Assembly: GCF_001456955.1 (NCBI RefSeq)
Contig: NZ_KQ758467.1
Location: 654,725 to 718,724 of the forward strand
Direction: 5' to 3'
Source of the DNA: Microbacterium enclense
GTDB lineage: Bacteria > Actinomycetota > Actinomycetes > Actinomycetales > Microbacteriaceae
Length of the DNA stretch: 64,000 bases
Part shown: positions 51,664 to 61,196 of the stretch, piece by piece
How the letters are laid out: each line of letters opens with the position of its first letter
Numbering within the stretch: position 1 is the stretch's first letter
Notes under the pieces: generated by a model
The model's database searches: none
What the model was told of the DNA's origin: nothing
The model's input: only the letters and a program-made list of their open reading frames with translations
Position numbers and translations under genes: made by a program

Positions 51664-53184
51664 ATGAAGCTCGAACTCCGCGGGATCACGAAGACCTTCG
51701 GATCCCTGGTGGCGAACGACCACATCGACCTCACCGTGGAGGCCGGCGAGATACATTGCCTGCTCGGCGAGAACGGTGCCGGCAAGTCCACCCTGATGAA
51801 CGTCCTCTACGGTCTCTACCAGGCCGATGGCGGCGAGATCCTGCTGAACGACGACGTCCAGCACTTCTCCGGCCCCGGCGACGCGATGCGCGCGGGCATC
51901 GGCATGGTGCACCAGCACTTCATGCTGATCCCGGTCTTCACCGTCGCCGAGAACGTCATGCTTGGTCACGAGCCCACCAAAGCAGGGGGGCGTCTCGATC
52001 TCGGCGCCGCCCGCGCGAAGGTGAGGGAGATCTCCGACCGCTTCGGCTTCGACGTCGACCCCGACGCGCTCGTCGACGATCTCCCCGTCGGCGTTCAGCA
52101 GCGTGTCGAGATCATCAAGGCGCTCTCGCGCGATGCGAAGGTGCTCGTCTTCGACGAGCCGACCGCGGTGCTGACCCCGCAGGAGACCGACGAGCTGATG
52201 GCGATCATGCGCCAGCTCAAGGCTGCAGGCACCTCGATCGTCTTCATCACGCACAAGCTGCGCGAGGTGCGCGAGGTCGCCGACCGCATCACCGTCATCC
52301 GGCTGGGCAAGGTGGTCGGCGAGGCCGAGCCCACCGCCTCCAACGCGGAGCTCGCCTCCCTCATGGTCGGTCGCGCCGTCGAGCTCACCGTGCAGAAAGA
52401 GGCGCCCACGCTCGGCGAGGTGGGGCTGTCCGTCTCGGGATTGACCGTCGTCGACGCCATCGGGCAGGTCGTCGTCAACGACGTCAGCTTCGACGTCCGC
52501 CGCGGCGAGGTCCTCGCGATCGCGGGCGTGCAGGGCAACGGTCAGACCGAGCTCACCGAGGCGCTCGTCGGTCTGCAGGAGCGGGTCGAGGGCTCGATCA
52601 CCCTCGACGGCACGGAGCTGAACGGCTCCTCCGTGCGCGCGGTGCTCGACGCCGGCGTCGGTTTCGTTCCCGAAGATCGCAAAGAAGACGGTCTGGTGGG
52701 GGAGTTCTCCATCGCCGAGAACCTCATGCTCGACCGCGCTGACGGCGCTCCGTTCGTCAAGAACGGCGCGCTTCAGCTGACGACGCTCACAGCCTTCGCC
52801 CGTGACAAGGTCGCCGAGTTCGACGTGCGCACCCCGTCGATCGAGACCCCCGTCGCGCGCCTGTCCGGCGGTAATCAGCAGAAGGTCGTGCTCGCCCGCG
52901 AACTGAGCCGCGATCTGCGTCTGTTCGTGGCGGCGCAGCCCACCCGCGGCGTCGATGTCGGATCGATCGAGTTCATCCACAAGCGCGTCATCGAGACCCG
53001 CGATGCGGGCGTTCCCGTCATCGTCGTGTCGACCGAGCTCGACGAAGTGACCGCGCTCGCCGACCGGATCATGGTCATGTACCGCGGACGCGTCGTCGGC
53101 ATCGTGCCCGGTGACACCTCGCGCGACGTGCTGGGCCTCATGATGGCCGGCGAAGCGCCCCAGAACGAAGGAGTCGCCGCGTGA
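51664..53184 (+). CDS. Nucleoside ABC transporter, ATP-binding protein (two ATPase domains)
   Basis: A 506-residue protein with two ATPase domains, as in the sugar/nucleoside importer class (RbsA, NupA). Domain 1 (about 1-240): Walker A GENGAGKST, Walker B VLVFDEPT. Domain 2 (about 255-500): degenerate Walker A AGVQGNGQTE, signature LSGGNQQK, and VAAQPTRG in place of a normal Walker B. This asymmetry is normal in the class. ATG at 51664 after AGGATCGGGA. The next permease gene overlaps by 4 bp. Confidence 0.94.
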   Translation: MKLELRGITKTFGSLVANDHIDLTVEAGEIHCLLGENGAGKSTLMNVLYGLYQADGGEILLNDDVQHFSGPGDAMRAGIGMVHQHFMLIPVFTVAENVMLGHEPTKAGGRLDLGAARAKVREISDRFGFDVDPDALVDDLPVGVQQRVEIIKALSRDAKVLVFDEPTAVLTPQETDELMAIMRQLKAAGTSIVFITHKLREVREVADRITVIRLGKVVGEAEPTASNAELASLMVGRAVELTVQKEAPTLGEVGLSVSGLTVVDAIGQVVVNDVSFDVRRGEVLAIAGVQGNGQTELTEALVGLQERVEGSITLDGTELNGSSVRAVLDAGVGFVPEDRKEDGLVGEFSIAENLMLDRADGAPFVKNGALQLTTLTAFARDKVAEFDVRTPSIETPVARLSGGNQQKVVLARELSRDLRLFVAAQPTRGVDVGSIEFIHKRVIETRDAGVPVIVVSTELDEVTALADRIMVMYRGRVVGIVPGDTSRDVLGLMMAGEAPQNEGVAA

Positions 53185-54545
53185 GCGATCCCCACAGCCC
53201 GCACGACCCGAACGTCTCGCGTGCGGATCGCGCCGCCGAGGTCGCCGACGCCACGAGCGCCGACATCGCTCTCGAGGGCGGGTCGCGGGTCGCCCCCGCC
53301 GCGGGAGCGCGCGTCGTCCCCTCCGCACCCGCGCCCGACGAAGACCGCTGGCGTCGTGCGCTGCGCGAGATCGCGACCGGCAACGCGATCATCTCCGTTC
53401 TCGCCGTCGTGCTCGCGCTGCTGGTCGGCGCGATCATGATCGCGGCCACCGACGAGAACGTCCAGGCCGCCTCCGGCTACTTCTTCGCCCGCCCTGGCGA
53501 TACCTTCGCGGCCATCTGGCAGTCCGTTTCGGGCGCCTACGCCTCGTTCTTCCAGGGCGCGATCTACAACTTCCGTCGCCCCGAGTTCGCCACCGGCATC
53601 CGTCCGCTCACCGAGACGCTGACCTTCGCGACCCCCCTCATCGCGGCGGGCCTCGGCGTCGCGCTGGCCTTCCGCGTCGGCATGTTCAACATCGGCGGAC
53701 GCGGACAGATGCTGGTCGCCGCCGCAGCCGGCGGCTACGTCGCCTTCGCCTTCGACCTGCCGTGGGGCCTGCACATGGTCGTCGCGCTGGTCGCGGGCGT
53801 CGTCGCGGGAGCGCTGTGGGCCGGTATCGCGGGTCTGCTGAAGGCTCGCACGGGCGCGCACGAGGTGATCGTCACGATCATGCTCAACTACGTCGGCTTC
53901 TATCTGGTCTATTACCTGTTGCGCACCCCCGGTCTGCTGCAGGCTCCGGGCTCGAGCAACCCGACGACGCCCGCGATGAAGGACACCGCGGTCTTCCCCG
54001 ACCTGTTCGGGCCGGCCTACAACCTCCACTTCGGATTCATCCTCTCGCTCGCCGCCGTCGCGCTCGTGTGGTGGATCCTCGAGCGCTCCTCCCTCGGCTT
54101 CCGCTTCCGTGCGGTGGGGCTGAATCCGAACGCGGCTCGCGTGGCCGGCATCAACGTCAAGTCGATGTACGTGGTCGCCATGCTCATCTCCGGCGGCCTC
54201 ATCGGCCTCGCGGGTGTCGACCAGGTCCTCGGCACGGTGACCACCGGCTTCTCCAGCGGGATCGACGCCGGCATCGGCTTCGACGCCATCACCGTGGCCC
54301 TGCTGGGCCGGTCCACCCCCGTGGGTGTGCTCGTCGCCGGCATCCTGTTCGGCGCCTTCAAGGCCGGTGGATTCTCCATGCAGGCCGCCAACGGCGTGCC
54401 GATCGACATCGTGCTCGTCGTGCAGTCGCTCATCGTGTTGTTCATCGCCGCTCCGCCCCTCGTGCGCGCGATCTTCCGCCTGCCGGCCCCGGGAGTACGC
54501 CCGGTCAAGGCCCGCACCCTCAAGAAGAAGGAGGCGGCCAAGTGA
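53181..54545 (+). CDS. Nucleoside ABC transporter, permease 1
   Basis: A 454-residue membrane protein of the BPD_transp_2 family (NupB/YufP type). An unusually long hydrophilic N-terminus (about 65 residues) precedes eight or more hydrophobic segments; FNIGGRGQMLVAAAAGG and the LKARTGAHEVIVTIMLNY segment are characteristic of nucleoside/BMP-linked permeases. GTG at 53181 overlaps the ATPase stop (GTGA) and follows GAAGGAG. Confidence 0.92.
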   Translation: MSDPHSPHDPNVSRADRAAEVADATSADIALEGGSRVAPAAGARVVPSAPAPDEDRWRRALREIATGNAIISVLAVVLALLVGAIMIAATDENVQAASGYFFARPGDTFAAIWQSVSGAYASFFQGAIYNFRRPEFATGIRPLTETLTFATPLIAAGLGVALAFRVGMFNIGGRGQMLVAAAAGGYVAFAFDLPWGLHMVVALVAGVVAGALWAGIAGLLKARTGAHEVIVTIMLNYVGFYLVYYLLRTPGLLQAPGSSNPTTPAMKDTAVFPDLFGPAYNLHFGFILSLAAVALVWWILERSSLGFRFRAVGLNPNAARVAGINVKSMYVVAMLISGGLIGLAGVDQVLGTVTTGFSSGIDAGIGFDAITVALLGRSTPVGVLVAGILFGAFKAGGFSMQAANGVPIDIVLVVQSLIVLFIAAPPLVRAIFRLPAPGVRPVKARTLKKKEAAK

Positions 54546-55840
54546 GCACCACCGCCCCGCACCACGAGGCTTCGCCGGCGTCGGACGCGCTCGACAAGAC
54601 CGTCGTCCTCAGCTGGAAGGCCCCCGTCGTCTACGGCGTCATCACCGTGCTCGCCGCGGTGCTGTTCGTCATCGCACGCCAGGACGGCGACGCGGTCTTC
54701 CGCATCTCCAGCCCCGGCGAGTTCCTGCAACTGCCCGAGGTCGTGCTCGGCGGCGTCGTGACCGGCGTGGTCTGCACCGTCCTTCTCGCGCTCATCACCG
54801 TCGCGAGCGTCCTGCTCGTGCGCGCGCACCGCCGGCCGCCCCTGTGGTTGGCCGTGATCTTCGCCCTGGTGTTCATGGTCGGGTTCCTCACGTGGGCCGC
54901 CGCCGGTGCCACCACCTCGGTGATCCCGCTCACGGGTCTGCTCGCGGGAGGCCTGAGCCTGTCGGTTCCGCTGATCTTCGGCGCGATGGCCGGAGTGCTG
55001 AGCGAGCGGGTCGGCGTGGTCAACATCGCGATCGAAGGCCAGCTGCTCGCGGGTGCCTTCACGTCGGCCGTCGTCGCCACGGCGACCGGCAACCCGTTCG
55101 TCGGGCTGCTGGCCGCCGGCGTCTCGGGGGTGCTCGTGTCGTTCGTGCTCGCGGCGTTCGCGATCAAGTACTTCGTCGACCAGGTGATCGTCGGTGTGGT
55201 GCTGAACGTGCTGGTGGTGGGTCTGACCAGCTTCTTCTTCTCGCAGCTGCTGGCTCCGAACGCGGCCACCCTCAACTCGCCGCCGCGGTTCCCGCGCCTG
55301 CCCATCCCGGTGCTCGCCGACATCCCGATCATCGGACCGATGCTGTTCAACCAGGCCGTCATCGTCTACCTGATGTACGTGACGGTGGCGCTGGTCTACG
55401 TGGGCCTGTTCCACACCCGGTGGGGCCTGCGGCTCCGCGCGGTGGGTGAGCATCCGCAAGCCGCCGACACGGTCGGCATCAACATCGCGAAGACCCGCTT
55501 CTGGAACGTGTCGCTGGGTGGGGCCATCGCCGGTTTGGGAGGGGCGTTCTTCACCCTCGGCTCCGTGGGCGCCTTCAACAAGGAGATGACGGCCGGCGCC
55601 GGATACATCGCGCTGGCGGCGGTCATCTTCGGCCAGTGGGACCCGATCCGCGCCACCCTCGCCGCGCTCCTGTTCGGCTTCGCCTCGAACCTGCAGAACA
55701 CCCTCGGCGTCATCGGATCGCCTGTGCCCAGCGAGTTCATGCTCATGCTGCCGTACGTGGTGACGATCTTCGCCGTCGCCGGTCTCGTCGGAAAGGTCCG
55801 CGGGCCCGCGGCCGCCGGCAAACCGTACATCAAGGGCTGA
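54542..55840 (+). CDS. Nucleoside ABC transporter, permease 2
   Basis: A 432-residue BPD_transp_2 permease (NupC/YufQ type), partner of the preceding permease. Family motifs are ERVGVVNIAIEGQLLAGAF and VDQVIVGVVLNVL; FGQWDPIRATLAALLFG lies near the end. About ten hydrophobic segments. GTG at 54542 overlaps the previous stop by 4 bp, with AAGGAGG upstream. The cdd gene follows after 43 bp. Confidence 0.93.
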   Translation: MSTTAPHHEASPASDALDKTVVLSWKAPVVYGVITVLAAVLFVIARQDGDAVFRISSPGEFLQLPEVVLGGVVTGVVCTVLLALITVASVLLVRAHRRPPLWLAVIFALVFMVGFLTWAAAGATTSVIPLTGLLAGGLSLSVPLIFGAMAGVLSERVGVVNIAIEGQLLAGAFTSAVVATATGNPFVGLLAAGVSGVLVSFVLAAFAIKYFVDQVIVGVVLNVLVVGLTSFFFSQLLAPNAATLNSPPRFPRLPIPVLADIPIIGPMLFNQAVIVYLMYVTVALVYVGLFHTRWGLRLRAVGEHPQAADTVGINIAKTRFWNVSLGGAIAGLGGAFFTLGSVGAFNKEMTAGAGYIALAAVIFGQWDPIRATLAALLFGFASNLQNTLGVIGSPVPSEFMLMLPYVVTIFAVAGLVGKVRGPAAAGKPYIKG

Positions 55841-55883
55841 CCCGGCCCCCTTCCCCCTTTACGAGAGGACCCCTCACTCCACG

Positions 55884-56285
55884 ATGACCGACATCGACTG
55901 GGACGAACTCCGTTCCGCCGCGACGGATGCCATGCACCGCGCGTACGCGCCCTACTCCCGCTTCAAGGTGGGCGCTGCCGCGCTCGTCGCCGACGGCCGC
56001 ATCGTCTCGGGATGCAACGTCGAGAACGCCTCGTACGGGGTGACGCTCTGCGCCGAGTGCGGACTGGTGTCCGAGCTGCACATGTCGGGCGGGGGCCAGC
56101 TGGTCGCGTTCGTCTGCGTCGACGGGGAGGGCCGCACCCTCATGCCGTGCGGGCGCTGCCGTCAGTTGCTGTTCGAGCACGCGATCCCGGGCATGCTGCT
56201 CGAGACCGTCAGCGGCATCCGGACCATCGACGAGGTGCTGCCCGATGCGTTCGGTCCGCGCGACCTCGAGGAGGCGGCCCGGTGA
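55884..56285 (+). CDS. cdd: Cytidine deaminase
   Basis: A 133-residue tetrameric-type cytidine deaminase that converts (deoxy)cytidine to (deoxy)uridine. Zinc ligands are Cys56, Cys89 and Cys92 (TLCAECG, MPCGRC), the proton shuttle Glu58. ATG at 55884. The stop overlaps the deoA GTG by 3 bp. Part of the nucleoside uptake and salvage operon. Confidence 0.97.
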   Translation: MTDIDWDELRSAATDAMHRAYAPYSRFKVGAAALVADGRIVSGCNVENASYGVTLCAECGLVSELHMSGGGQLVAFVCVDGEGRTLMPCGRCRQLLFEHAIPGMLLETVSGIRTIDEVLPDAFGPRDLEEAAR

Positions 56286-57595
56286 CCTATCGACAGGCTC
56301 AGGGACCGGTGCCGGAGGCCTACGACGCGGTCGACATCATCCGCGCGCAGCGCGACGGGCGCGCCATCACCGAGGGTGAGATCCGCTGGCTGGTCGACGC
56401 GTACACCCGTGGCTACGTGATGGACGCGCAGATGTCGGCCTTCACCATGGCGGTATTGCTGAACGGTCTCGGCCGTGACCAGATCCGCGTGCTGACCGAC
56501 GCGATGATCGCCTCGGGTGAGCGGATGGACTTCTCCTCCCTCGGCAAGGTCACCGTCGACAAGCACTCCACCGGCGGAGTGGGCGACAAGATCACCCTGC
56601 CGCTGGCCCCCCTCGTCGCTGCCTTCGGCGTCGCCGTGCCGCAGCTCTCGGGCCGCGGGCTCGGGCACACCGGCGGAACGCTCGACAAGCTCGAGTCGAT
56701 CCCCGGCTGGCGCGCGGCGCTGTCGAACGACGAGATCATGGCGCAGCTCGCCGACGTGGGCGCGGTCATCTGCGCGGCGGGTACGGGCCTGGCCCCGGCC
56801 GACAAGAAGCTCTACGCGCTGCGCGACGTCACCGGCACGGTCGAGGCGATCCCCCTGATCGCGTCGAGCATCATGTCGAAGAAGATCGCCGAGGGCACCG
56901 ACTCGCTCGTGCTCGACGTGAAGTTCGGCTCGGGCGCCTTCATGCAGGACATCGACCGCGCGCGCGAGCTCGCCGAGACGATGGTCGCCCTCGGCACGGA
57001 TTCGGGCGTGAACACCACCGCCCTGCTCACCGACATGAACACCCCGCTGGGTCTCGCCATCGGCAACGCCAACGAGGTGCGCGAATCGGTCGAGGTGCTC
57101 GCCGGCGGCGGCCCCGCCGACGTGGTGGAGCTGACCGTGTCGCTCGCGCGTGAGATGCTCGCCCTCGCCGGCCAGCCCGACGCCGACGTCGAGAAGGCGC
57201 TGCAGGACGGTCGCGCGATGGACGTGTGGAACCGCATGATCCGCGCACAGGACGGCGACCCGGATGCCGCACTCCCGACGCCGCGCGAGACGCACACGGT
57301 CGTCGCCGAGCGATCGGGCGTCGTCACCCGCGTCGAGGCCCTGCCCTTCGGCATCGGCGCGTGGCGCCTGGGCGCCGGTCGCGCCCGCGCCGAGGACGCG
57401 GTCGTGCACGCCGCGGGCATCGACCTGCACGTCACCGTCGGCCAATCGGTCGCCGCCGGTCAGCCGTTGTTCACCCTGTCGGCCGACGACGAGTCGCGGT
57501 TCGAGCGAGCGCTCGGGGCCGTCGAGGGAGCACTCGAGATCGGCGACGCCGCCCCCGCCGCGTCGCCGCTCGTGCGTGAGCGGATCACCGCGTGA
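56282..57595 (+). CDS. deoA: Thymidine (pyrimidine-nucleoside) phosphorylase
   Basis: A 437-residue pyrimidine-nucleoside phosphorylase, cleaving thymidine or uridine with phosphate to base and (deoxy)ribose 1-phosphate. The signature SGRGLGHTGGTLDKLESIPG is present, with KHSTGGVGDK in the phosphate site and a C-terminal domain (about 345-437). GTG at 56282 overlaps the cdd stop (GTGA), after GAGGAGG. The first codons (TYRQAQGPVPE) come from a TTCGACAGGCTCA-family repeat core at 56290-56307, so the N-terminus before about residue 14 (YDAVDIIR) is not conserved protein; the true start could not be moved inside without losing the ribosome site. Confidence 0.96.
   Translation: MTYRQAQGPVPEAYDAVDIIRAQRDGRAITEGEIRWLVDAYTRGYVMDAQMSAFTMAVLLNGLGRDQIRVLTDAMIASGERMDFSSLGKVTVDKHSTGGVGDKITLPLAPLVAAFGVAVPQLSGRGLGHTGGTLDKLESIPGWRAALSNDEIMAQLADVGAVICAAGTGLAPADKKLYALRDVTGTVEAIPLIASSIMSKKIAEGTDSLVLDVKFGSGAFMQDIDRARELAETMVALGTDSGVNTTALLTDMNTPLGLAIGNANEVRESVEVLAGGGPADVVELTVSLAREMLALAGQPDADVEKALQDGRAMDVWNRMIRAQDGDPDAALPTPRETHTVVAERSGVVTRVEALPFGIGAWRLGAGRARAEDAVVHAAGIDLHVTVGQSVAAGQPLFTLSADDESRFERALGAVEGALEIGDAAPAASPLVRERITA
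56290..56307 (+). repeat. TTCGACAGGCTCA-family repeat core inside the deoA 5' end
   Basis: TCGACAGGCTCAGGGACC, 18 bp identical to the inner part of the inverted copies at 3169-3193 and 33116-33160 (read on the other strand). It encodes residues 4-9 of DeoA. Confidence 0.75.
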
Positions 57596-58725
57596 TGGCA
57601 TCCGGAAAGAAGAGCACCGTGGCATCCGACGACTTTCGCATCGGCCGCACCAAGATCGCCGACCTGCCCAAGGTCTCGCTGCACGATCACCTCGACGGCG
57701 GGCTGCGCCCCCAGACGGTGCTCGAGCTCGCCGACGAGATCGGCCTCGACCTGCCCGCACAGGATGCGAAGGGCCTCGGGGCGTGGTTCTCGGACCACAT
57801 CGACGGCGGGTCGCTCGAGGACTACCTCGAGAAGTTCTCGCTCACCGTCGGCGTGATGCAGACGCGCGAGGGACTCGTGCGCACGGCGAAGGAGTTCGTC
57901 GAAGACCTCGCCGCCGACGGCGTCGTCTACGGCGAGGTGCGCTGGGCACCCGAGCAGCACCTCACCCGGGGCCTCAGCCTCGACGAGGTCGTGGATGCCG
58001 TGCAGGAGGGCATCGAGGAGGGCGAGGATGCCGCCGACGCGCGCGGTCACGACATCCGCGTCGGTCAGCTGCTCACCGCCCTGCGTCACAACGACAACGC
58101 GCGCGACATCGCCGAACTCGCGGTGTCGTGGCGCGGGCGCGGAGTGGTCGGCTTCGATCTCGCCGGACCCGAAGACGGCTTCCTGCCGTCGGGGCACCGC
58201 GCCGCGTTCGACTACCTCGCCGAGCGGTTCTTCCCCACGACCGTGCACGCAGGGGAGGGTGCCGGTCTGGCATCCATCCGCTCCGCGCTCATCGACGGGC
58301 GCGCGCTGCGGCTCGGCCACGGCGTGCGCATCGCCAACGACCTCGACGTCGTCTCGCGCGAGGGCGAAGAGGTGCAGGTCACCTTCGGCGACCTGGCCCG
58401 CTGGGTACGCGACCGCGAGATCACGCTCGAGCTGTCGCCGACGTCGAACCTGCAGTCGGGGGCCGTCACGGCGTGGGGCGACACGATGGACGCGCACCCG
58501 TTCGACCTGCTCTACCAGCTCGACTTCTCGGTCACCGTGAACGTCGACAACCGCCTGATGAGCGCCACCACCCTGACCCGCGAGCTGGGGCTGCTGGCGC
58601 AGGCGTTCGAGTACGACCTCGACGACCTCGAGGCGTTCCAGCTCAACGCCGCCGCCGGAGCGTTCCTGCCGGTGGAGGAGCGCGAGGAGCTCATCGAGAT
58701 CATCTCGGAGGGCTTCCGGCGCTGA
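57592..58725 (+). CDS. add: Adenosine deaminase
   Basis: A 377-residue metal-dependent adenosine deaminase. Zinc-site motifs: SLHDHLDGGL (His31, His33), TTVHAGEG (His and catalytic Glu further on), LGHGVRIA and the terminal-half SPTSNLQSG. Converts adenosine to inosine. GTG at 57592, directly followed by ATG at 57595; either may be used, and both overlap the deoA stop (GTGATG). Last gene of the nucleoside operon; convergent with the response regulator. Confidence 0.95.
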   Translation: MMASGKKSTVASDDFRIGRTKIADLPKVSLHDHLDGGLRPQTVLELADEIGLDLPAQDAKGLGAWFSDHIDGGSLEDYLEKFSLTVGVMQTREGLVRTAKEFVEDLAADGVVYGEVRWAPEQHLTRGLSLDEVVDAVQEGIEEGEDAADARGHDIRVGQLLTALRHNDNARDIAELAVSWRGRGVVGFDLAGPEDGFLPSGHRAAFDYLAERFFPTTVHAGEGAGLASIRSALIDGRALRLGHGVRIANDLDVVSREGEEVQVTFGDLARWVRDREITLELSPTSNLQSGAVTAWGDTMDAHPFDLLYQLDFSVTVNVDNRLMSATTLTRELGLLAQAFEYDLDDLEAFQLNAAAGAFLPVEEREELIEIISEGFRR

Positions 58726-58775
58726 CGTCGGCCGAGTCGGGGCCCGCCACTCGGATCGGGGGCATCGCGGGACGC

Positions 58776-59453
58776 TCAGGAGGCGGGGGTGACGATCGTG
58801 TACCGCGTGCTCGGTCGTCCCGCGGTGCTGTAGTCGAGGCTGCGCGTGCACTCACCGTCCTCGGCGAGGTGCTCGAGGTACCGCCGGCAGCTCACCCGAG
58901 ACAGACCCAGATGGTCGGCGACCTCGGCAGCGGTGGCCGACCCCAGCTCGCCGAGGGCCGTCCGCACCAGGTCGAGGGTGGGGCGGGACAGTCCCTTCGG
59001 CAGCGGGCGGCGCGTCATGGGGCGTAGCACCGCGTCGACGCCCCGCTGGTCGAGCGAGCCCGCCACCGCCGCCGACGATCGGCGCTCGGCGAGGACGTCG
59101 TCAATCCGCGCGTGCAGCTCGCCGGCCGTGAACGGCTTCACGAGATAGTGCTGCACGCCCATCAGACGCGCGGTTCGCACGGTGTCGACGTCGCGGGCCG
59201 CGGTGACGGCGATCACCTCCGGCTGCACGAGCGTGCCGTCCGCGCGCACCGCCCGTAACGCGTCGAGGCCCGAGAAGCCCGGCAGGTGCACATCGAGCAG
59301 GACGAGATCGGGACGGAGTTCGGCCACCGCCGAGACGGCATCCGGTCCGCTTCCGGCGGTGCCGACCAGCTCGCACGCGGAGTGCGCCGAGACGAACCGC
59401 CCGTGCAGCGAGGCGACGGCGGGGATGTCGTCGACGACGAGCACGCGCAGCAT
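58776..59453 (-). CDS. CitB/DcuR-type response regulator
   Basis: A 225-residue two-component response regulator. Receiver domain: acidic pocket Asp8/Asp9, phosphoacceptor Asp54 (LLDVHLPG), Lys106 (LVKPF). The C-terminal half has a DcuR/DpiA-like helix-turn-helix (ATAAEVADHLGLSRVSCRRYLEHL). ATG at 59453 overlaps the sensor kinase stop as TGATG. It should activate the divergent tctCBA operon in response to a carboxylate. Confidence 0.94.
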   Translation of the reverse strand: MLRVLVVDDIPAVASLHGRFVSAHSACELVGTAGSGPDAVSAVAELRPDLVLLDVHLPGFSGLDALRAVRADGTLVQPEVIAVTAARDVDTVRTARLMGVQHYLVKPFTAGELHARIDDVLAERRSSAAVAGSLDQRGVDAVLRPMTRRPLPKGLSRPTLDLVRTALGELGSATAAEVADHLGLSRVSCRRYLEHLAEDGECTRSLDYSTAGRPSTRYTIVTPAS

Positions 59454-61027
59454 CACGACACCCGCTCCGCCGCGGGGAGGACCACCTCGAAGCGCGCACC
59501 GCCCAGCGGGGAGCGCTCGACACGGGCGTCGCCACCGCGGCGACGGGCCACCCGCCGGACGAGCGCGAAACCGATGCCGCGCGACCGGGCGTTCGTACCC
59601 TTCGTGCTCACGCCCTCGTCGAACACGCGCGCACGCAGGGCGTCGGGGACGCCGGCGCCGCTGTCGTCGACCCGGACCCGCACCGCATGGTCGTCGGCAT
59701 CCACCGCCACCCGCAGACGGTCGCCGGGCCGGCACGCGTCCAGGGCGTTGTCGACGAGGTTCCCGACCACGGTGATGAGATCGCCCACAAAGTCCGGCGG
59801 CGGAGTGCCGTGCGCGACCACGTCGAGCGCCACGTCGAGCTCGCGTGCGCGGGCGAGCTTGACCGACAGCAGAGCGGTCACCTCGCTGCCGAGGGTCGCG
59901 GCATCCGGTCCCGGATCCAGCGGGCCGCCCGGTCGGACCTGGGCGATGAACTCCCGCGCGTCGTCCCACGCGCCGAGCTCGAGCAGCCCCGACACCACGT
60001 GCAGCGAGTTGGCGAACTCGTGCGCCTGAGCGCGCAGACCCTCGGTGAGCGACTGCTGCCCGTCCATGCTGCGCAGCGCCTCGTGCAGCTCGCTGTGGTC
60101 GCGCAGGAGCAGGGTGCCGCCCACCATGCGGCCGCGGTCGTCGCGGAGCCCGGTCGATCGGGCGATCACGGGGCGTTCGCCGGCCAGCACGAGCCGGCCC
60201 TCTGGCTCGCCGTCTTCCATGGCCTGCAGGAGCGGGCCGTCCAGCGTCTCGTCGGCGCGGCGTCCTGCGAGCGTGCCGCGACCGATGAGGCGTTCCGCGG
60301 CGTCGTTGGCGCTCGTGACGATGCCGCGATGGTCGACGCGGATCACCCCCTCGCTGAGGCGGTGCAGCATGGTCTCGCGCTCGCCCACCAGCTCGGCGAT
60401 CTCATCGGGCTCGAGGCCCAGGATGCGGCGGCGGATGAGCGCCGACACCCAGGCGGCGCCGAAGACCCCGGCCACCGCGGCTCCGCCGAACGCGAGGAAG
60501 AGCCCCGGCAGCCGCGACTGCAGGTCGGCGGCGAGCTCGGACTCGAGCACCCCGACCGACACCGCGCCGATGACCGGGGCGGTCTCGTCGTCGCCGTCGG
60601 CGAAGACCGGCACCTTCACCCGGTAGGACTGGCCCAGCGTGCCCGTCTCGGTTCCCGACCACACCTGGCCCGACAGCGGGATGGAGGGGTCGGTCGACAC
60701 GATCTCGCCGATGCGGTCGGGATTCGGGTGCGAGAGACGGATGCCGTCGAGGTCGGTCACCACGACGTAGGTCAACGCCGATGCCTCGCGGATGACCTCA
60801 GCCACCGGTTGGATCGCCGCGGAGGGGTCGGGATCGTCGAACGCCTCGACGATGACCGGCAGTCGAGCGATCGACAGGGCCACCCCGACCATGCGCTCGC
60901 GGTAGGAGTCGCGGATCGCGCTCTCTTGGATCCAGACGGTGACGATGCCCGCCCCGAGGGTCACGACGCACACGATCAACGCCTGCAGCAGCAAGAGCTG
61001 CAGTCTCAGCGACAGTGCTCGGACCAC
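59453..61027 (-). CDS. CitA/DcuS-type sensor histidine kinase
   Basis: A 524-residue sensor kinase. Two transmembrane segments (about 10-33 and 175-198) enclose an extracellular PAS-like (sCache) carboxylate-sensing domain; a cytoplasmic PAS (about 215-310), a SPOB-type dimerisation box with phospho-His336 (AQAHEFANSLH), the N box NLVDNALDA and the G boxes DSGAGVP and SRGIGFALV follow. This is the layout of citrate/C4-dicarboxylate sensors. GTG at 61027 with GGGAG 10 bases upstream. It faces the tct operon. Confidence 0.94.
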   Translation of the reverse strand: MVRALSLRLQLLLLQALIVCVVTLGAGIVTVWIQESAIRDSYRERMVGVALSIARLPVIVEAFDDPDPSAAIQPVAEVIREASALTYVVVTDLDGIRLSHPNPDRIGEIVSTDPSIPLSGQVWSGTETGTLGQSYRVKVPVFADGDDETAPVIGAVSVGVLESELAADLQSRLPGLFLAFGGAAVAGVFGAAWVSALIRRRILGLEPDEIAELVGERETMLHRLSEGVIRVDHRGIVTSANDAAERLIGRGTLAGRRADETLDGPLLQAMEDGEPEGRLVLAGERPVIARSTGLRDDRGRMVGGTLLLRDHSELHEALRSMDGQQSLTEGLRAQAHEFANSLHVVSGLLELGAWDDAREFIAQVRPGGPLDPGPDAATLGSEVTALLSVKLARARELDVALDVVAHGTPPPDFVGDLITVVGNLVDNALDACRPGDRLRVAVDADDHAVRVRVDDSGAGVPDALRARVFDEGVSTKGTNARSRGIGFALVRRVARRRGGDARVERSPLGGARFEVVLPAAERVS

Positions 61028-61077
61028 GGTTCATTGTCTCCCGGGGTGGGCGGAAGGAGCAGTCCCGTGCGCGACCA

Positions 61078-61104
61078 ATAGTTGCCGAACTCGTTGTTAG
61101 TTGC
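61078..61104. promoter_or_regulatory. Direct repeats in the sensor kinase/tctC promoter region
   Basis: ATAGTTGC (61078-61085) and TTAGTTGC (61097-61104) are direct repeats spaced 19 bp start to start, in an AT-rich patch of the 169-bp divergent region. Their location suits binding of the response regulator. Confidence 0.4.
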
Positions 61105-61196
61105 ACAAGCGCGACGCGTCCCGCAGCCGTTACCTACGGTGAGCCATCAGCGGAGAGGCGACGGCGCCTCCCCGAACTCGAAGAGGAGTACCGCGC

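Noticed and set aside
54952..54964. CCTGAGCCTGTCG in permease 2, similar to the TTCGACAGGCTCA repeat core
   Set aside because: The match is only 13 bp and encodes a segment (GGLSLSVPL) that is normal for this permease family; probably chance.
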